This document shows, in pieces, positions 11,225 to 21,140 of a stretch of 42,770 nucleotides of DNA; the stretch's first letter is position 1, and every line of letters begins with the position of its first letter. This DNA is from Ophiostoma sp. CBS 140.51. Its lineage: Eukaryota > Ascomycota > Sordariomycetes > Ophiostomatales > Ophiostomataceae. The position numbers were made by a program, and so were the translations under genes. The notes beneath the pieces were generated by a model. It was not told the DNA's origin. It was given only the letters and a program-made list of their open reading frames with translations, and ran no database searches. The stretch covers positions 1 to 42,770 of the forward strand of contig JANSLP010000281.1 in the NCBI GenBank assembly GCA_029298735.1, read 5' to 3'.

Positions 11225-12763
11225 TCATAAAGCAGTAAATACTGATGCAAAATAGAACCCTCCTCGATATGCTCCACAAAACGCCGTTGACCCGTCCGAG
11301 TTGGAAAAGGTACACGGCGTATTGCACGTATAGGTTGTTGTGGCTGTGATGGCCGACTCTTGGAACGAGTTGGTGCATGTGCAGACCGACTCAATGTCAT
11401 CAGAGTCGGGCTGTGTTGGCCTTGCCGACAGGGTAAAGTAGAGTGCGTTCTTGCCGTTATTTACAGTCGAGCAGAAAGCGGCACACTCATCAATGGACTC
11501 TGTGATAACTTCCGTGGCCAGCACGGAGTTGCCTCCGAGAGTGTTTTTGTGGACAACCCAGCTGCCAGTATAACCGTAGCCACCATAGGTGCCACCGCCT
11601 GGACCAGATGAGTTGGTGTACCTAGTTCCGATGATGCCATCGATGCCGTTTGTGCCGTTGTAGCCTTGCGGTCCTTGACGACCTGCAGGGCGGGCTGGAC
11701 CGGCTGGACCCGGGGCACCATCTGTACCATTTGTACCATTTGTACCATTTGTACCATTCATACCATTGGTACCGCTGGTTCCGTTAGTCCCGTTGGTCCC
11801 GTTGGTGCCATCCTTTCCATTTTGACCGGCTTCTCCATTCTCTCCGTTCTCTCCATTCTCTCCACTCTGTCCGTTGGCACCGGTTGCACCTGGCTGGCCT
11901 TCAACGACAACGACGTCTAGCGAGCCTCCGCTGCCATCGCCTCCAGAGCCTCCTTTGTTTCCACCACCATTGCTCCCACTGCCATCGGAGCCATACCCTG
12001 ACGAGGAACTGGCGATAGCAACTGCTCCTGCTCCTGCACCTGTTGATGCAGAAGAACTAGATCCGGGGGAATCCGGTGGTGCAGATCCACTATCACTGCC
12101 ACCACTGCTGCCACTGCCACCACTGCTGCTGTCACTGCCACCACTGCTGCTCTCCGCTCCACCGTAGTAGTTGTTTTGTGTGTTGTAGATGTTGATGTTG
12201 ACAGTTGTCGTACCACTGATGGATATTGGTAGTGGACATGTAGAGGCAGGCACACATTGCAGATTGACTGTAATATAGTCTTCTGGTGCACCGCCCGCTG
12301 CAAAAATGGCGTAAACAGTATTTGCCTTGGTGATGCAAAACGAAGCATTGCTTAGGCTGAAGTTGCCGTTTGACCACTGCAACGCGCCCTGTGCGTCGAC
12401 AGAGAAGCCTCCGTTGATGGAGCCGCTGGCGTCAACGCTCATGAAAGGCTGATTTTCTGCTTCTGAGTCGGCCGTCACCGGTGAACTGCCAGTATACAGC
12501 TCGTCGCCGACAATTGTGAACGGCGTGGAGATCTGGCAGGCCGAGACTGTGGTGCTGTCTGCCGCGACAAAAGCAGATGACTGTCGTTTTGTGACATGCC
12601 GTTTTGTATATGGGCTGTTGGTGACGACTTGAAGAAGAAAGGGTGTGGCTCCGTTTATTGACAGGCCAGAGGTGAGTGACGATGATGATGGTGATAATGG
12701 GTCGCCGTTGAGTAGCCCGTTGCTCCCAGCAAAGAGGTCGAAAAGGGAGTCAAGCATCCCCAT
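11225..12763 (-). CDS. Collagen-like, Gly/Ser-rich probable cell-surface protein
   Basis: The first in-frame ATG is at 12763 (context CACAATGGGG), giving 512 residues without introns to TGA 11225-11227. Residues ~48-60 contain two Lys-Arg sites (YTKR, HVTKR), plausible Kex2 cuts. Residues 70-175 form a beta-rich domain with four Cys (76, 143, 170, 176) that resembles a widespread fungal extracellular domain of unknown function. Residues 200-280 are Ser/Gly-rich spacer. Residues ~291-380 are collagen-like Gly-X-Y with runs of GEN and GTN triplets, so many N-G-T glycosylation sequons overlap the triplets. Residues 400-512 hold seven Cys (427, 431, 461, 463, 480, 484, 496), resembling a WSC- or Apple-like carbohydrate-binding tail. 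No hydrophobic signal peptide follows this ATG, although the rest looks secreted; a signal-encoding upstream exon may be missing. Confidence 0.78.
   Translation of the reverse strand: MGMLDSLFDLFAGSNGLLNGDPLSPSSSSLTSGLSINGATPFLLQVVTNSPYTKRHVTKRQSSAFVAADSTTVSACQISTPFTIVGDELYTGSSPVTADSEAENQPFMSVDASGSINGGFSVDAQGALQWSNGNFSLSNASFCITKANTVYAIFAAGGAPEDYITVNLQCVPASTCPLPISISGTTTVNINIYNTQNNYYGGAESSSGGSDSSSGGSGSSGGSDSGSAPPDSPGSSSSASTGAGAGAVAIASSSSGYGSDGSGSNGGGNKGGSGGDGSGGSLDVVVVEGQPGATGANGQSGENGENGENGEAGQNGKDGTNGTNGTNGTSGTNGMNGTNGTNGTNGTDGAPGPAGPARPAGRQGPQGYNGTNGIDGIIGTRYTNSSGPGGGTYGGYGYTGSWVVHKNTLGGNSVLATEVITESIDECAAFCSTVNNGKNALYFTLSARPTQPDSDDIESVCTCTNSFQESAITATTTYTCNTPCTFSNSDGSTAFCGAYRGGFYFASVFTAL
11624..11893 (-). 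repeat. Collagen-like Gly-X-Y triplet region
   Basis: Nine-base and shorter periodicities encode GEN and GTN triplets, visible on the plus strand as repeats of the 9-mer GTACCATTT. They are likely length-variable by slippage. They lie in the coding region of the collagen-like gene. Confidence 0.85.
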
Positions 12764-14685
12764 TGTGGATATCGTGAATGAATGAAATATGAATGCGTGG
12801 AAGCACGCGTGTAGCGCTGAAAATGTGATAAATTGTCTTAATGAGTGACGATAATGAGTAGAAAAAAGAGCGACTGAAGTAAAAAGGTGCAATCTACCAT
12901 TGGCAACGAATGAGGCAAATGAAGATGCAAACAATGACAACAAAGGAACGAATGTAAAAATACAATAAGAGCGGAAACAATAAACAGAAGAGAAGTGACG
13001 AGGGAAAGCAGAAAAGCACAGAAGAGAAGCCGCCTCGAAAAAAGAAAGAAAAAAAAATTAAGTGAAAAGAAAAGAAAACAATGAAAAACGTGGAACGTCA
13101 AAAAGTAAACAACCCGCAACGTAGCTGCCACGGACCTGCCATGGGACGTCCCGCGTGAGTAACAGTCAAAGTGTTCAAAAGACGTCGAAAAATTGATCGA
13201 CCGTATTCGTTGACGACTTGACTGCTGTAGTAGGCAAAAAGTGGAATGGGTCGTGTCGAAAACGAGATTACTCTTTGGCGAAGGAAGGGATGACCATAAT
13301 CCAGCAACCCTGAGATTCAAAGGCACACGTTGTCAATTGACCATTATTTTTCCTCTTTCGCGGGCGGGTTTCTTTTTCTCCCGCAACAACCGCCGCATGG
13401 CCAACGAAAAAGTAAAAAAAGAAAGAAAAAAGAAAGCAATAAGCAAATAGGCATTCAACGTGTCTTTTCTTTCTTCGAATGTATGTGTGCTTGCATGCTT
13501 TCCACCCTTTTGAGCGCCTTGGCCATGCCAACGTGATGGCGATCCTGTCTTAGACGGGCAAACTTGTTAAGTGACGGCACAAAGTGCGGAATTGACAGAG
13601 TCTTATCGGAGGCCGGCTTCCAGCTCCGCGACGCCTCTTTACGAATGAAGGCTTTTGAGGGTAGTCTTCGGTCTTTGACAGCTTTGCTAAATGATAGCGT
13701 AGGATGTTTGTCGAGGAATGTCGGTTTGAAGCTGAAAGCCATTCAAGGTGCAGATCTGCCTTGTCTCACCTTACCCAGCCTTAGTGGTAAACAGTAAATA
13801 TGTAGTAAGATAACGCACTGACACGAGTTAACACAGAGTAAAACAACGGTTACATAAAAATAAGGGCCCACAAAAGAAGAAAAAAAGCAAATATCAACGG
13901 TGTTGCATAAGAACGTGCACAACTGGGCGATCACCACGCACAGTCCACACTTTAATGCAAAAACCTGAAGCTAAACCGTAGCCTTTAGTATCCACATATC
14001 ATGAAGTATGACAGACTGGCCTGTCAAAGGTCATGCAATATGGCCAGTCACAAGCTACTGCCGGACGTAGTCAGGACTTGGAAGGAAGTTGGCAATATAT
14101 GATAGATGCTAGACTTAGCAGTCGCATCCCGCTTCGTAACATTAGTAGGACCGAGACACACCGGTCGAGACTCCGCCCTAGGTTGACTACCAAATACGAC
14201 ATGTCGTCTCCAGGCCCTCTATGATATAGTAACATACTTTATGGACGAATGCATATGTGTATGTGTACCTGGCCATGCCGGTGCATTGAAAGATGTGGCC
14301 TAGAACGTGGGAAGATCAACGCTGCTCGTGAATTTTCTGTCAACAGTCTGACCATGTTCTGACTTACATGACTCGCCAGTTGTGGCAGCCGCCCGGCCTC
14401 GACTTGATTGACAGCAACTGTCACCAAGTTTGTATAATCCATGATGTACATATGGCTCGCTTGAGACAGCATGTTTGGCCATCAGACCACTTCCTTTGCG
14501 TGAACACAAGAGCTTTGTAATGACGGTATCCATTGTCGAGTTTCTGTGACAACGAGAAAGAGTTGCTTTCCATCTATTAATCCACGAAATTTTGGCCATC
14601 GACTACACAAAGGGTGCATCATAAGAAAAGTGGAAAAAACAGTCTTAGCACAGTAACACTAGTTATTGGCTGGGTGGAACAGAAG
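12764..14685. other. Long intergenic stretch between two secreted-protein genes
   Basis: 12.8-13.4 kb is purine-rich on the plus strand (pyrimidine-rich on the coding strand), like a long promoter or leader of the collagen-like gene. ORFs at 13455-13742 and 14300-14599 on the minus strand start with ATG but show no domain or homology I know. No RNA genes seen. Confidence 0.5.
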
Positions 14686-14691
14686 TATAAA
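14686..14691 (+). promoter_or_regulatory. TATA box of the small secreted protein gene
   Basis: TATAAA lies 165 bp upstream of the ATG at 14851, followed by a C/A-rich leader of the kind common before highly expressed fungal secreted-protein genes. Inferred from sequence only. Confidence 0.45.
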
Positions 14692-14850
14692 GTCAACAGT
14701 CTCGTCGTATCAATCCAGAAGACAAGAAACAGCCATACCTCATCATCTCATCTTCACACTCTCAAGCCACCTCATCTTCAAGATACAAAAAAGCAATCTT
14801 TCGTATCAGCACCTTCTCTTCAAACCTCCCCAATCTTTACCTTCATCACC

Positions 14851-15226
14851 ATGTACGCCCAGGCTTCCATTCTCAGCCTTGCTGCTGCCGCCATCGTCAC
14901 CCTTGTCCACCCGGCCATGGCCTACACCACGGCCTGCACCTACCAGGAGTACAAGTGCGGCTCCGAGCTGTTCAACACGGATGGTACGTCCTCCCTTTCC
15001 TGACTTTTATCGAAAACGAGAACCTCGCTAACGTCCAGGCTACAATGAAACCGAGCTGACGGCCGCCGTGAACTTGACGAGCACGATCCCTCCTCTAGAG
15101 GACTACCAGCTGATGAATGTCATCTTCCGGTGCATCGACGTTGAAGGAAACATTGCGGGCAACTCGTACTGCATTTCGGGCTGCATCGGCATGGCGTCGA
15201 CCAGCAACGACCAGTGTGCGATGTGA
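14851..15226 (+). CDS. Small secreted cysteine-rich protein (effector-like)
   Basis: Two exons, 14851-14983 and 15039-15226, joined across a 55-bp intron (GTACGT...CGCTAACGTCCAG) with a consensus branch point, give 106 residues. ATG context is ATCACCATG. Residues 1-24 are a clear signal peptide (hydrophobic core SILSLAAAAIVTLV, probable cut after AMA). The mature ~82 residues contain six Cys, in ACTY, YKCG, FRCI, SYCI, GCIG and QCAM, enough for three disulfides, plus two N-glycosylation sequons (NET, NLT). Size, secretion and cysteine count fit a secreted effector or antimicrobial-type protein, but I recognise no family. A predicted function would be guesswork. Confidence 0.85.
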
Positions 15227-15844
15227 TGAGTTCTCTCCTTGGAGAGGATATTTTTGGGCGAGGGGCCCTCAGGTGGGCACAGAAGGGGGAATGCAAGATA
15301 ACACTCGATTGGTGGATTTTGATTTAATGTGGGACTTAGACTGTCCGGATAGTAGAATAATCATAATAATATATCATATTCACAGTCAATACTGTTCTTA
15401 AAAGCCGAGACGTGATACTAATGATGAATGGATGATGAGCTGGAAAAATGGTGAGGGTTGATATGTCTTATTTAATAGAAATTATTAGCTCGAAGCCTTA
15501 TATGTATATTTCGTTTCACAACAATGATGCTTCTTGACTGTACCATCTCGTGAGGCCGGCCAGAGGGTCGCACACGCCCAGGTTCTTTACGCGCCTTGCT
15601 TTGTAGGCGCCTTATCATTAACTCCCGCGTTTCAGATAGGGTCAATCTGGTCAAGAATAAAATGGAAAGCAGAGGCAAAGTCACGAGAGAGTATCAGAAT
15701 GAACATGGCTTGGAAGTGGGCCGGGCAATGGTAGGTTTAACACACCAGTTCCACACGGATAGGTCCAAATCACACCGTTTTAATATCTATTAACACACGC
15801 TGGATTTGCATTAAAATACGATGATCGGTGTTGGAACGTAGAGC
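15227..15844. other. Intergenic
   Basis: Contains the 3' UTR of the small secreted gene and nothing else I can support. Confidence 0.5.
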
Positions 15845-16782
15845 ATGGTTCATTTACTGCCCTGTGGCACACGAGTCACAAAAGCTGTAACCATTTGGAT
15901 CACCGATGAGTTTAAATTGAAGACCCAAGCCAAACAGCTGTGCAAGGAGATTGCCGTTTACAAGCAGCTCCTGGACGTCCACCCCCGGCTTCTCCGCATG
16001 TACGAATCCGAAAACGGCAGGTTCGGTATATCCCTGACGCTCGAGTATCTGCCGAATAACACGATCCAAGTGTATCTCCGTGGGTTTACTTTCCAAGAGG
16101 GTTGGAACGCAAAGAGCCTGGCCGGTGAGTCGTACCATCCCAAGGAGCACCGCCACGATAAGGAAGACCGCCTAAGGCGCCGCCACGATTCAATACCACT
16201 TCGGCAACGGGCACGCTGGGCCCTTGAAGCCACCGACGGCATTGCCGTGCTACACGCCCACGACGTGATTCACTGCGACATCAAACCCGAAAACATGGAT
16301 CTCGATGCACAGCTGGGTGTGCGTATCTTTGATCTAACCGGCAGCAGCCTGCCCGGCCAGCCGCCACTATGTGCCGAAAGTGGGCACTATCACATTCCAC
16401 GCAGCTCCTGGGAGGTATATAACGTGGCCACCGATCTCTTTGCTTTAGGGTCGAGCATCTACCACATTGTGACGGGTGTGCGGCCATAAGACAAAGTGCC
16501 CAATGACGACGTGGACGCGCTCTAACAGCAAGGCAAGTTCCCCGATCTTTTTGCAAATGGTTCAGCAACGGCCGCCCGAACATGCAAGGTCAAAGACGAC
16601 ACGAATGGGACAAGCACTGTTACGGGCCGGCTGTTATTTGCTGAGACCATCAGCCGCTGCTGGCACGGCGAGTTTGTCGCCCCACAGATGTGCTGGAGTC
16701 ACTCAAGGCAGAAGTGGTGCGCTCTTTTGACGATGCAGACATCAAGTACATTGAGGGGGCCAGTAGTCTCACGCTGAAGTGA
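15845..16782 (+). pseudogene. Divergent fungal protein-kinase-like gene, broken
   Basis: From ATG 15845 the frame encodes a kinase-like fold: KEIAVYK (residues 34-40, helix C Glu), SLTLEYLPN, the catalytic-loop-like HCDIKPEN (143-150), DLTG in place of DFG (163-166) and ATDLFALGSSIYHIVTG (195-211). No glycine-rich loop is seen. The frame then meets TAA at 16487-16489 (after GVRP) and another TAA shortly after DDVDAL. Beyond these it continues as QQGKFPDLFANG and LLFAETISRCWHGEF, then shifts by one base into DVLESLKAEVVRSFDDADIK and ends at TGA 16780-16782. Intact relatives read through all of this, so at least two stops and one frameshift separate it from function. The stops replace apparent Tyr or other non-Gln codons, so RIP alone does not explain them. 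Confidence 0.82.
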
Positions 16783-16949
16783 AACGAATCAAAGCTTTGT
16801 CAATAACCTTTGAAGTTTGCGTGCTGCAGTGGAGAGGACGCAGGTCCTGCTTATAACTAGACTCTTTTCAAGATAGCCTCATATCTCTGTTCTATCTACG
16901 CTTTTATGTAAGCCTAGTAACTTATACTCATCTCTCATGTCATTCTTCC

Positions 16950-17069
16950 ACGTACGGCCATAGATACTGGAGAACACGGGATCCCGTCCGCTCTCCCCTT
17001 TGTTAAACCAGTAATCGGCGGATTAGTAGTTGGGTCGGTGACGACCAGCGAATGCCCGCTGCTGTACGT
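16950..17069 (+). rRNA. 5S ribosomal RNA (dispersed copy 2)
   Basis: 120 nt starting ACGTACGGCCATAGATACTG and ending GCTGCTGTACGT, with perfect helix-I pairing of the termini. It carries the internal-control-region sequences GATTAGTAGTTGGGTCGGTG and ACGACCAGCGAATGCCC. It is 119/120 identical to the copy at 10226-10345 on the opposite strand. It lies 167 bp after the kinase-like relic. Confidence 0.95.
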
Positions 17070-17070
17070 A

Positions 17071-17078
17071 TTTTTTTT
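17071..17078 (+). terminator. Pol III oligo-T terminator of the 5S rRNA gene
   Basis: Eight T residues begin two bases after the 3' end of the 5S gene, a strong Pol III stop. Confidence 0.85.
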
Positions 17079-17365
17079 GTCTTGATATTTCCTTAATTTC
17101 GAAAGGACGTCGGTACTTGATCTTATTGTAGTGTTATTAATTTCGGATTTAATAATAGGATATCTGTATCTACGGAAATATAATGTAATTCCAGAGCTGA
17201 GAAAAACACATGCAACAAAGGAAACGGTTCGTGATACCCAGATACCAAGATATGTCGACTAATGTCTAGTACGCCTCTAGACCGGCCAGCTGTCGAGCCC
17301 ACTAGGCCAGGACAGGCTCCTGCAACGGCCGCTCCAGCATCCACAATGGGTGGGAACAAGCAAAG

Positions 17366-18218
17366 GCCTTATTGACTGCATGCTACCAGACAGCGGCCGA
17401 CTCTATCCCAGCCGATATCACGAGTAAACCCGACGACTTCGAGATGATGCGTATTCATATGATCTTGGCGTCCACTTGTTTCCGGAAACGTGACATGCGC
17501 AGGGCCATTTTCCACCACGGCAACTACACTACACGTCCCACTACACGTCCCGGCTGCGGCGCTTTCCATGACGAGGCCAACTGGCCCCAAAACTTGAATA
17601 ATATTGAAAAAGAAGAGAAACGACGTCTCTTATGGGGCAACTATCAGTCGGAGCAGTGGATGTCCAGCACTTTGAATAGCGTGCTGCGGCAGCGGGAGGC
17701 TCGAGCCGTCGTCCGCTACCCGGTCGAAGTGTTTGACGACGAGGACATGTCGGCGGCGGAAGGTGCGATCCACTACCATCCAGACTGCGTCTCGTTTTTA
17801 CGGAGACAGAGCTTTTGTACAGACTTGTACCGTCTGATTGAATAACAAAATTGATCAAAACCTGCAAACAAAAACAGCCATGGCTCGTGTAGACGACGAT
17901 CGGTTGACCGGCATTACGTCTCTGGTTTCCCGCTGCAACACGACGGCGACTCCCCAATTCGCATCCGACTCGCTGCATCGCATCACTAAATGCTACGAGA
18001 AGCTACCTTTTGAACTACGCAAGGTTCAACCACCCTCAGGCGACGTCCAGGCCGACCGTCTCGGTATTGTTACCGCCAACATTCTGATCACGGCCGAGGC
18101 ACTCAAACTGTTGCTGGCCCGTGCTGAGGTATCCAAGAGTTTTGCCAGATTGCCGAATCGCTTTGAAGCGTTTTGGCACGTTTACTCGCGCCCGTCTTCA
18201 CGGTGCATTCAGTCCTGA
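17366..18218 (+). pseudogene. Zn2Cys6-type transcription factor, truncated and frameshifted
   Basis: The frame from about 17366 encodes part of the fungal-specific transcription factor (MHR) domain: MMRIHMILASTCFRKRDM, EEKRRLLWGNYQSEQWMSST, LNSVLRQREARAVVRYP and FCTDLYRLIE. It stops at TAA 17843-17845. The protein resumes one frame over at 17838 as NNKIDQNLQTKTAMARVDDD, RITKCYEKLPFELRKVQPPS and ILITAEALKLLLARAEVS, and stops at 18216-18218. A one-base indel near 17842 therefore breaks the gene. No zinc-cluster cysteines precede it, so the DNA-binding N-terminus is missing, and the C-terminus is also cut. Confidence 0.82.
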
Positions 18219-18300
18219 AAGACCGAGCAAAGAGCAGCTCCAGCAGCCCGAGCAGTAGTGAGCAGCGGTGAAAAGACTGCGGCTATGGTCGATATCGGAA

Positions 18301-18342
18301 AGAAGAAAAAAAAGAAAAAGAAAAAGAAAAGAAAGAGACCGG
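18301..18342. repeat. Purine (GA/A) microsatellite
   Basis: Run of AAAAAG-like units on the plus strand. Low complexity; the ORFs over it encode only Lys/Arg or Phe/Leu runs. Confidence 0.8.
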
Positions 18343-18484
18343 AGACAAAATTGCTGGCAAAATATGGCCGTATGTGTTTGTTTTTTGGGGGGTTTTTTCT
18401 TGGGAAAAGACACGTTTGTTTGGCAGCGCGTCTACAACGTGCTCCTAGCATCCATAAAGTCCACCCGTGCTTGGGTGTAGTGGG

Positions 18485-18584
18485 TGCTTAGCGCCTGTGC
18501 CAGAGTATACAGCGCCCGTGCCCGGCACCCAAAGTCGGCGCGGGACGGAATTAGCAGGAGAGAAGGATGAGGATTTTCGTAGGA
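18485..18584 (+). repeat. Dispersed repeat, copy A
   Basis: Shares with 22475-22566 an ordered series of words: TGCTTAGC(G/A)CCTGTGCCAG, C(C/T)GTGC(CC/TT)GGC(A/C)CCCAAAG, GCAGG and GAGG..TTTT. Many differences are C in this copy and T in the other. Probably a fragment of an unidentified element. Confidence 0.55.
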
Positions 18585-18873
18585 TTCTCGTCTTTTATTA
18601 CTCCGTATTACAACTCGCACAGCCGCTATTTTGGGGGCATAACCATGTGGTTTGCAGAGATTTTCACTTCACACAGCGGGGAAGCAAGTTAATACACAAA
18701 CAAGATTTACCCTTTTCCCACAGCCGTCGCGACGCCTTGTCATCAACTAACGTTGGCGCAAGAGAAAGAGCAGAACGACGAACCATCTTGACACGCCCCG
18801 CCATCGCGCCGTCTCGCTGTCGTGACAGTCTCACAGCTGCCGCCGCCGGTGCTGACACCCCTCGCCCCTCGCG

Positions 18874-20829
18874 ATGATGATCCGCAACGCTCGTTGCAGT
18901 CTCACGGCTGGGTTCGAATCGCGACAACAGACGACACGACGCATCTGTATCTTGCCCGCCTTTCGGTGGCCGTCAAATGCCCGACAAGGCAAGCGCTTTA
19001 TCGCCTCCAGCAGCACCGCGTCCGCAGGGAGCAGTCCAACCGCCAGTCCAACCGCCAGTCCAACACCACCTGCCAAGTCCAAGTCCAAGCGCAAGCTCAA
19101 GTGGTACTGGCACGCTTTGATCATCGTCGCCGAGCTGGCCGTTGTCGATTACTTCTTCGATAAGTACGTGCTAGGCGGGGCTACCTTCCGCACGGCTGAC
19201 GCGTACGGAACGCTGACGTTTGTCGGGCTTGATTATAAGCTTCACTATGGCCGAACATCTTGGTTGGGCCGCAAGCACTACGATGGCAGCAATGCAAATC
19301 CAGCTGAAAAGGAGGCCTACGAGCAGCGCCTGCACCGGCGGAATGCGGAGAGAATTGTCGCCATGCTAAAGCGCAACGGTGGCTTGTATACCAAGATGGG
19401 CCAGGCGCTGGCGATGCAAGGCAGTGTCTTCCCCGAAGAGTACCAGCGTATGTTTGGAGCGATGTTTGATGATGCACCCAAGACGAGTTGGAAAGACATA
19501 AAAGAGGTCATTGATGCGGACTTTGATGGCAAGGGGATGGAGAGCGTCTTTCCTGGCGTCCGGCTTGTGGACAAGGACGATGGTGATGGCCCCATCTTTG
19601 AGACGGAGCCCAGGGCATCCGCATCCATTGCCCAGGTCCATTTTGCACGCTTGGCCGACGGGCGCGAAGTGGCCGTCAAAGTGCAGAAGCCTCTGATTGC
19701 GAAGCAGGTCAGTTGGGATCTCTGGTCGCTCAAGGTCATGGCCGACTATACGGCCTGGATGACGGGTCTTCCCATGGCCAGCATCGGCGAGTTTGTCTCC
19801 AAGATGGTGATGGAGGAGACAGATTTTATGCACGAGGCCAGCAACGCCGAAGAAATGTCCAAGCTGCTCGCCGCGGACCCGCGCCTCAAGGACCGCGTCT
19901 ACGTGCCCAAGGTCTACCGCGACCTCACCACGCCGCATATTCTCACCACGGAGTGGATCCACGGCCACCAGCTCTGGCAGGTAAAAGACATGGCCGCGAA
20001 CAAGAAAACTGACGTACTCGGCATCCGGCTGGGTGATGTCATGGCGACTGTAATCGAACTCTTCTCGATGCAGATGTTTAGATGGGGCTTCGTCCACTGC
20101 GATCCACACCCGGGCAACATCCTCGTGCGCCAAATCAGCCCCAACAAGAACAAGACGAATGCAATGCAGCTCGTCCTATTGGATCATGGTCTCTACGTGC
20201 GTCTTTCCGACGACCTACGCCGCCAATACGCCCGCTTCTGGGAGGCCATGGTCACAGGCGATGATGTAGCGCTGCAGGAGGTAGCGGCTGCTTGGGGCAT
20301 GAAGAGCGCCGATGCATGGGCCGAGGCATCGCTCTTCCGGCCCTACAAAAAGACTGGTGCGAACGAAAAGGCCGAGCAGAAACGGCGCAGATCCGAGGAG
20401 ACGCCCGAGCAGCGCAAACAGCGCATGATTGATGAGGCGGGCGCGTACTTGGGCAGGGAGGGCCTGTTTCCGCAAGAGCTCATCTTCCTCGAGCGCAACG
20501 TGACCCTCGTCCAAGGCAACAATCAGTTTTTGGGCAGCCCGGTGAACAGGGTCAAGATGATTGGCATGTATGCGATGCGGGCGCTGAGGGAAGATGGCGA
20601 CCCCAAGGGCACCACCACCGGTACAGTGAGCTGGCAGGCGCAGGCGCGTCGGAAGGTGCGCTCTACCTGGGCGCTGATGATGCTGGATACCGTGTATTAC
20701 TGGAGCTGGCTGAAGCAGTACTGGGGCTATGGCGATGGTTTTGAGACCGAGCTAAAGGTGGAAGAGGACAGGCAGTCCAAGGAGATGAAGGATGCTGTTG
20801 CCGAGCTCTTCGGTATCGTCATCGATTAG
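18874..20829 (+). CDS. UbiB/ADCK (ABC1) family atypical kinase, mitochondrial
   Basis: Single-exon gene, 651 residues, ATG at 18874. The first ~45 residues are Arg/Ser-rich and almost free of acidic residues, like a mitochondrial presequence. A Ser/Thr/Pro stretch and a transmembrane segment (residues ~78-98, WYWHALIIVAELAVV) follow. The UbiB signature is complete: KxGQ (K174-Q177), Ala-rich loop ASASIAQVH (248-256) in place of a Gly-rich loop, VAVKVQKP with Lys269, EETDF, catalytic HCDPHPGN (408-415) and metal-binding DHG (437-439). The layout suits the inner-membrane, intermembrane-space-facing proteins related to yeast Mcp2/Cqd2 and human ADCK1/ADCK5, which influence coenzyme Q distribution and lipid homeostasis. 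Assignment to that subgroup is an inference. It runs tail-to-tail with another probable mitochondrial gene. Confidence 0.92.
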   Translation: MMIRNARCSLTAGFESRQQTTRRICILPAFRWPSNARQGKRFIASSSTASAGSSPTASPTASPTPPAKSKSKRKLKWYWHALIIVAELAVVDYFFDKYVLGGATFRTADAYGTLTFVGLDYKLHYGRTSWLGRKHYDGSNANPAEKEAYEQRLHRRNAERIVAMLKRNGGLYTKMGQALAMQGSVFPEEYQRMFGAMFDDAPKTSWKDIKEVIDADFDGKGMESVFPGVRLVDKDDGDGPIFETEPRASASIAQVHFARLADGREVAVKVQKPLIAKQVSWDLWSLKVMADYTAWMTGLPMASIGEFVSKMVMEETDFMHEASNAEEMSKLLAADPRLKDRVYVPKVYRDLTTPHILTTEWIHGHQLWQVKDMAANKKTDVLGIRLGDVMATVIELFSMQMFRWGFVHCDPHPGNILVRQISPNKNKTNAMQLVLLDHGLYVRLSDDLRRQYARFWEAMVTGDDVALQEVAAAWGMKSADAWAEASLFRPYKKTGANEKAEQKRRRSEETPEQRKQRMIDEAGAYLGREGLFPQELIFLERNVTLVQGNNQFLGSPVNRVKMIGMYAMRALREDGDPKGTTTGTVSWQAQARRKVRSTWALMMLDTVYYWSWLKQYWGYGDGFETELKVEEDRQSKEMKDAVAELFGIVID

Positions 20830-21140
20830 GTTCTTTTTTCTTGCATTATGTCTTTTTTACACTTGTCGACCCCTGTCAGCTACAGATACATCCGTAAGAT
20901 TAGCGCCAAGGGAATAACGGTAAATTGCGACGAAGTGATCTGGTCTCAGCTACTAAGATAAAATGTGTGTATGTACGTGAATAGATAGATATTTGGGGTT
21001 TTGAAATCAATATTTCTCGTAGTGACTGCATGGGCGGCGGTCTGATCTGATAACTGGGAATATATCGCGAGATACGTTGTTGTTCTTGCTGCTATTCTTG
21101 CTGCTATTGCTACCTGCTGTGCCTGCATGCTTTCCAGAGA
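20830..21140. other. Short 3'-3' intergenic region
   Basis: Shared downstream region of two convergent genes. Only a (TTGCTGCTA)-like short repeat near 21083-21108 stands out. No gene. Confidence 0.5.

Larger units (their letters stand above)
18219..18873. other. Intergenic with microsatellite and dispersed repeat
   Basis: Holds a GA-rich microsatellite (18301-18342) and one copy of a dispersed repeat (18485-18584), both listed separately, and the promoter of the UbiB-family gene. No gene recognised. Confidence 0.5.

Noticed and set aside
13455..13742. Minus-strand 95-codon ORF starting at ATG 13742
   Set aside because: Basic composition but no recognisable domain and no supporting signals; cannot be told from chance.
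14300..14599. Minus-strand 99-codon ORF upstream of the small secreted protein
   Set aside because: No domain, no signal peptide, and an overlapping alternative ORF of similar quality; probably non-coding.
18908..18925. tRNA-like T-arm word GGTTCGAATC
   Set aside because: No acceptor, D or anticodon stems around it; it is part of the ADCK coding region.
19366..20133. Minus-strand 255-codon ORF inside the ADCK gene
   Set aside because: Antisense frame opened by the codon bias of the plus-strand gene, which carries all UbiB motifs.
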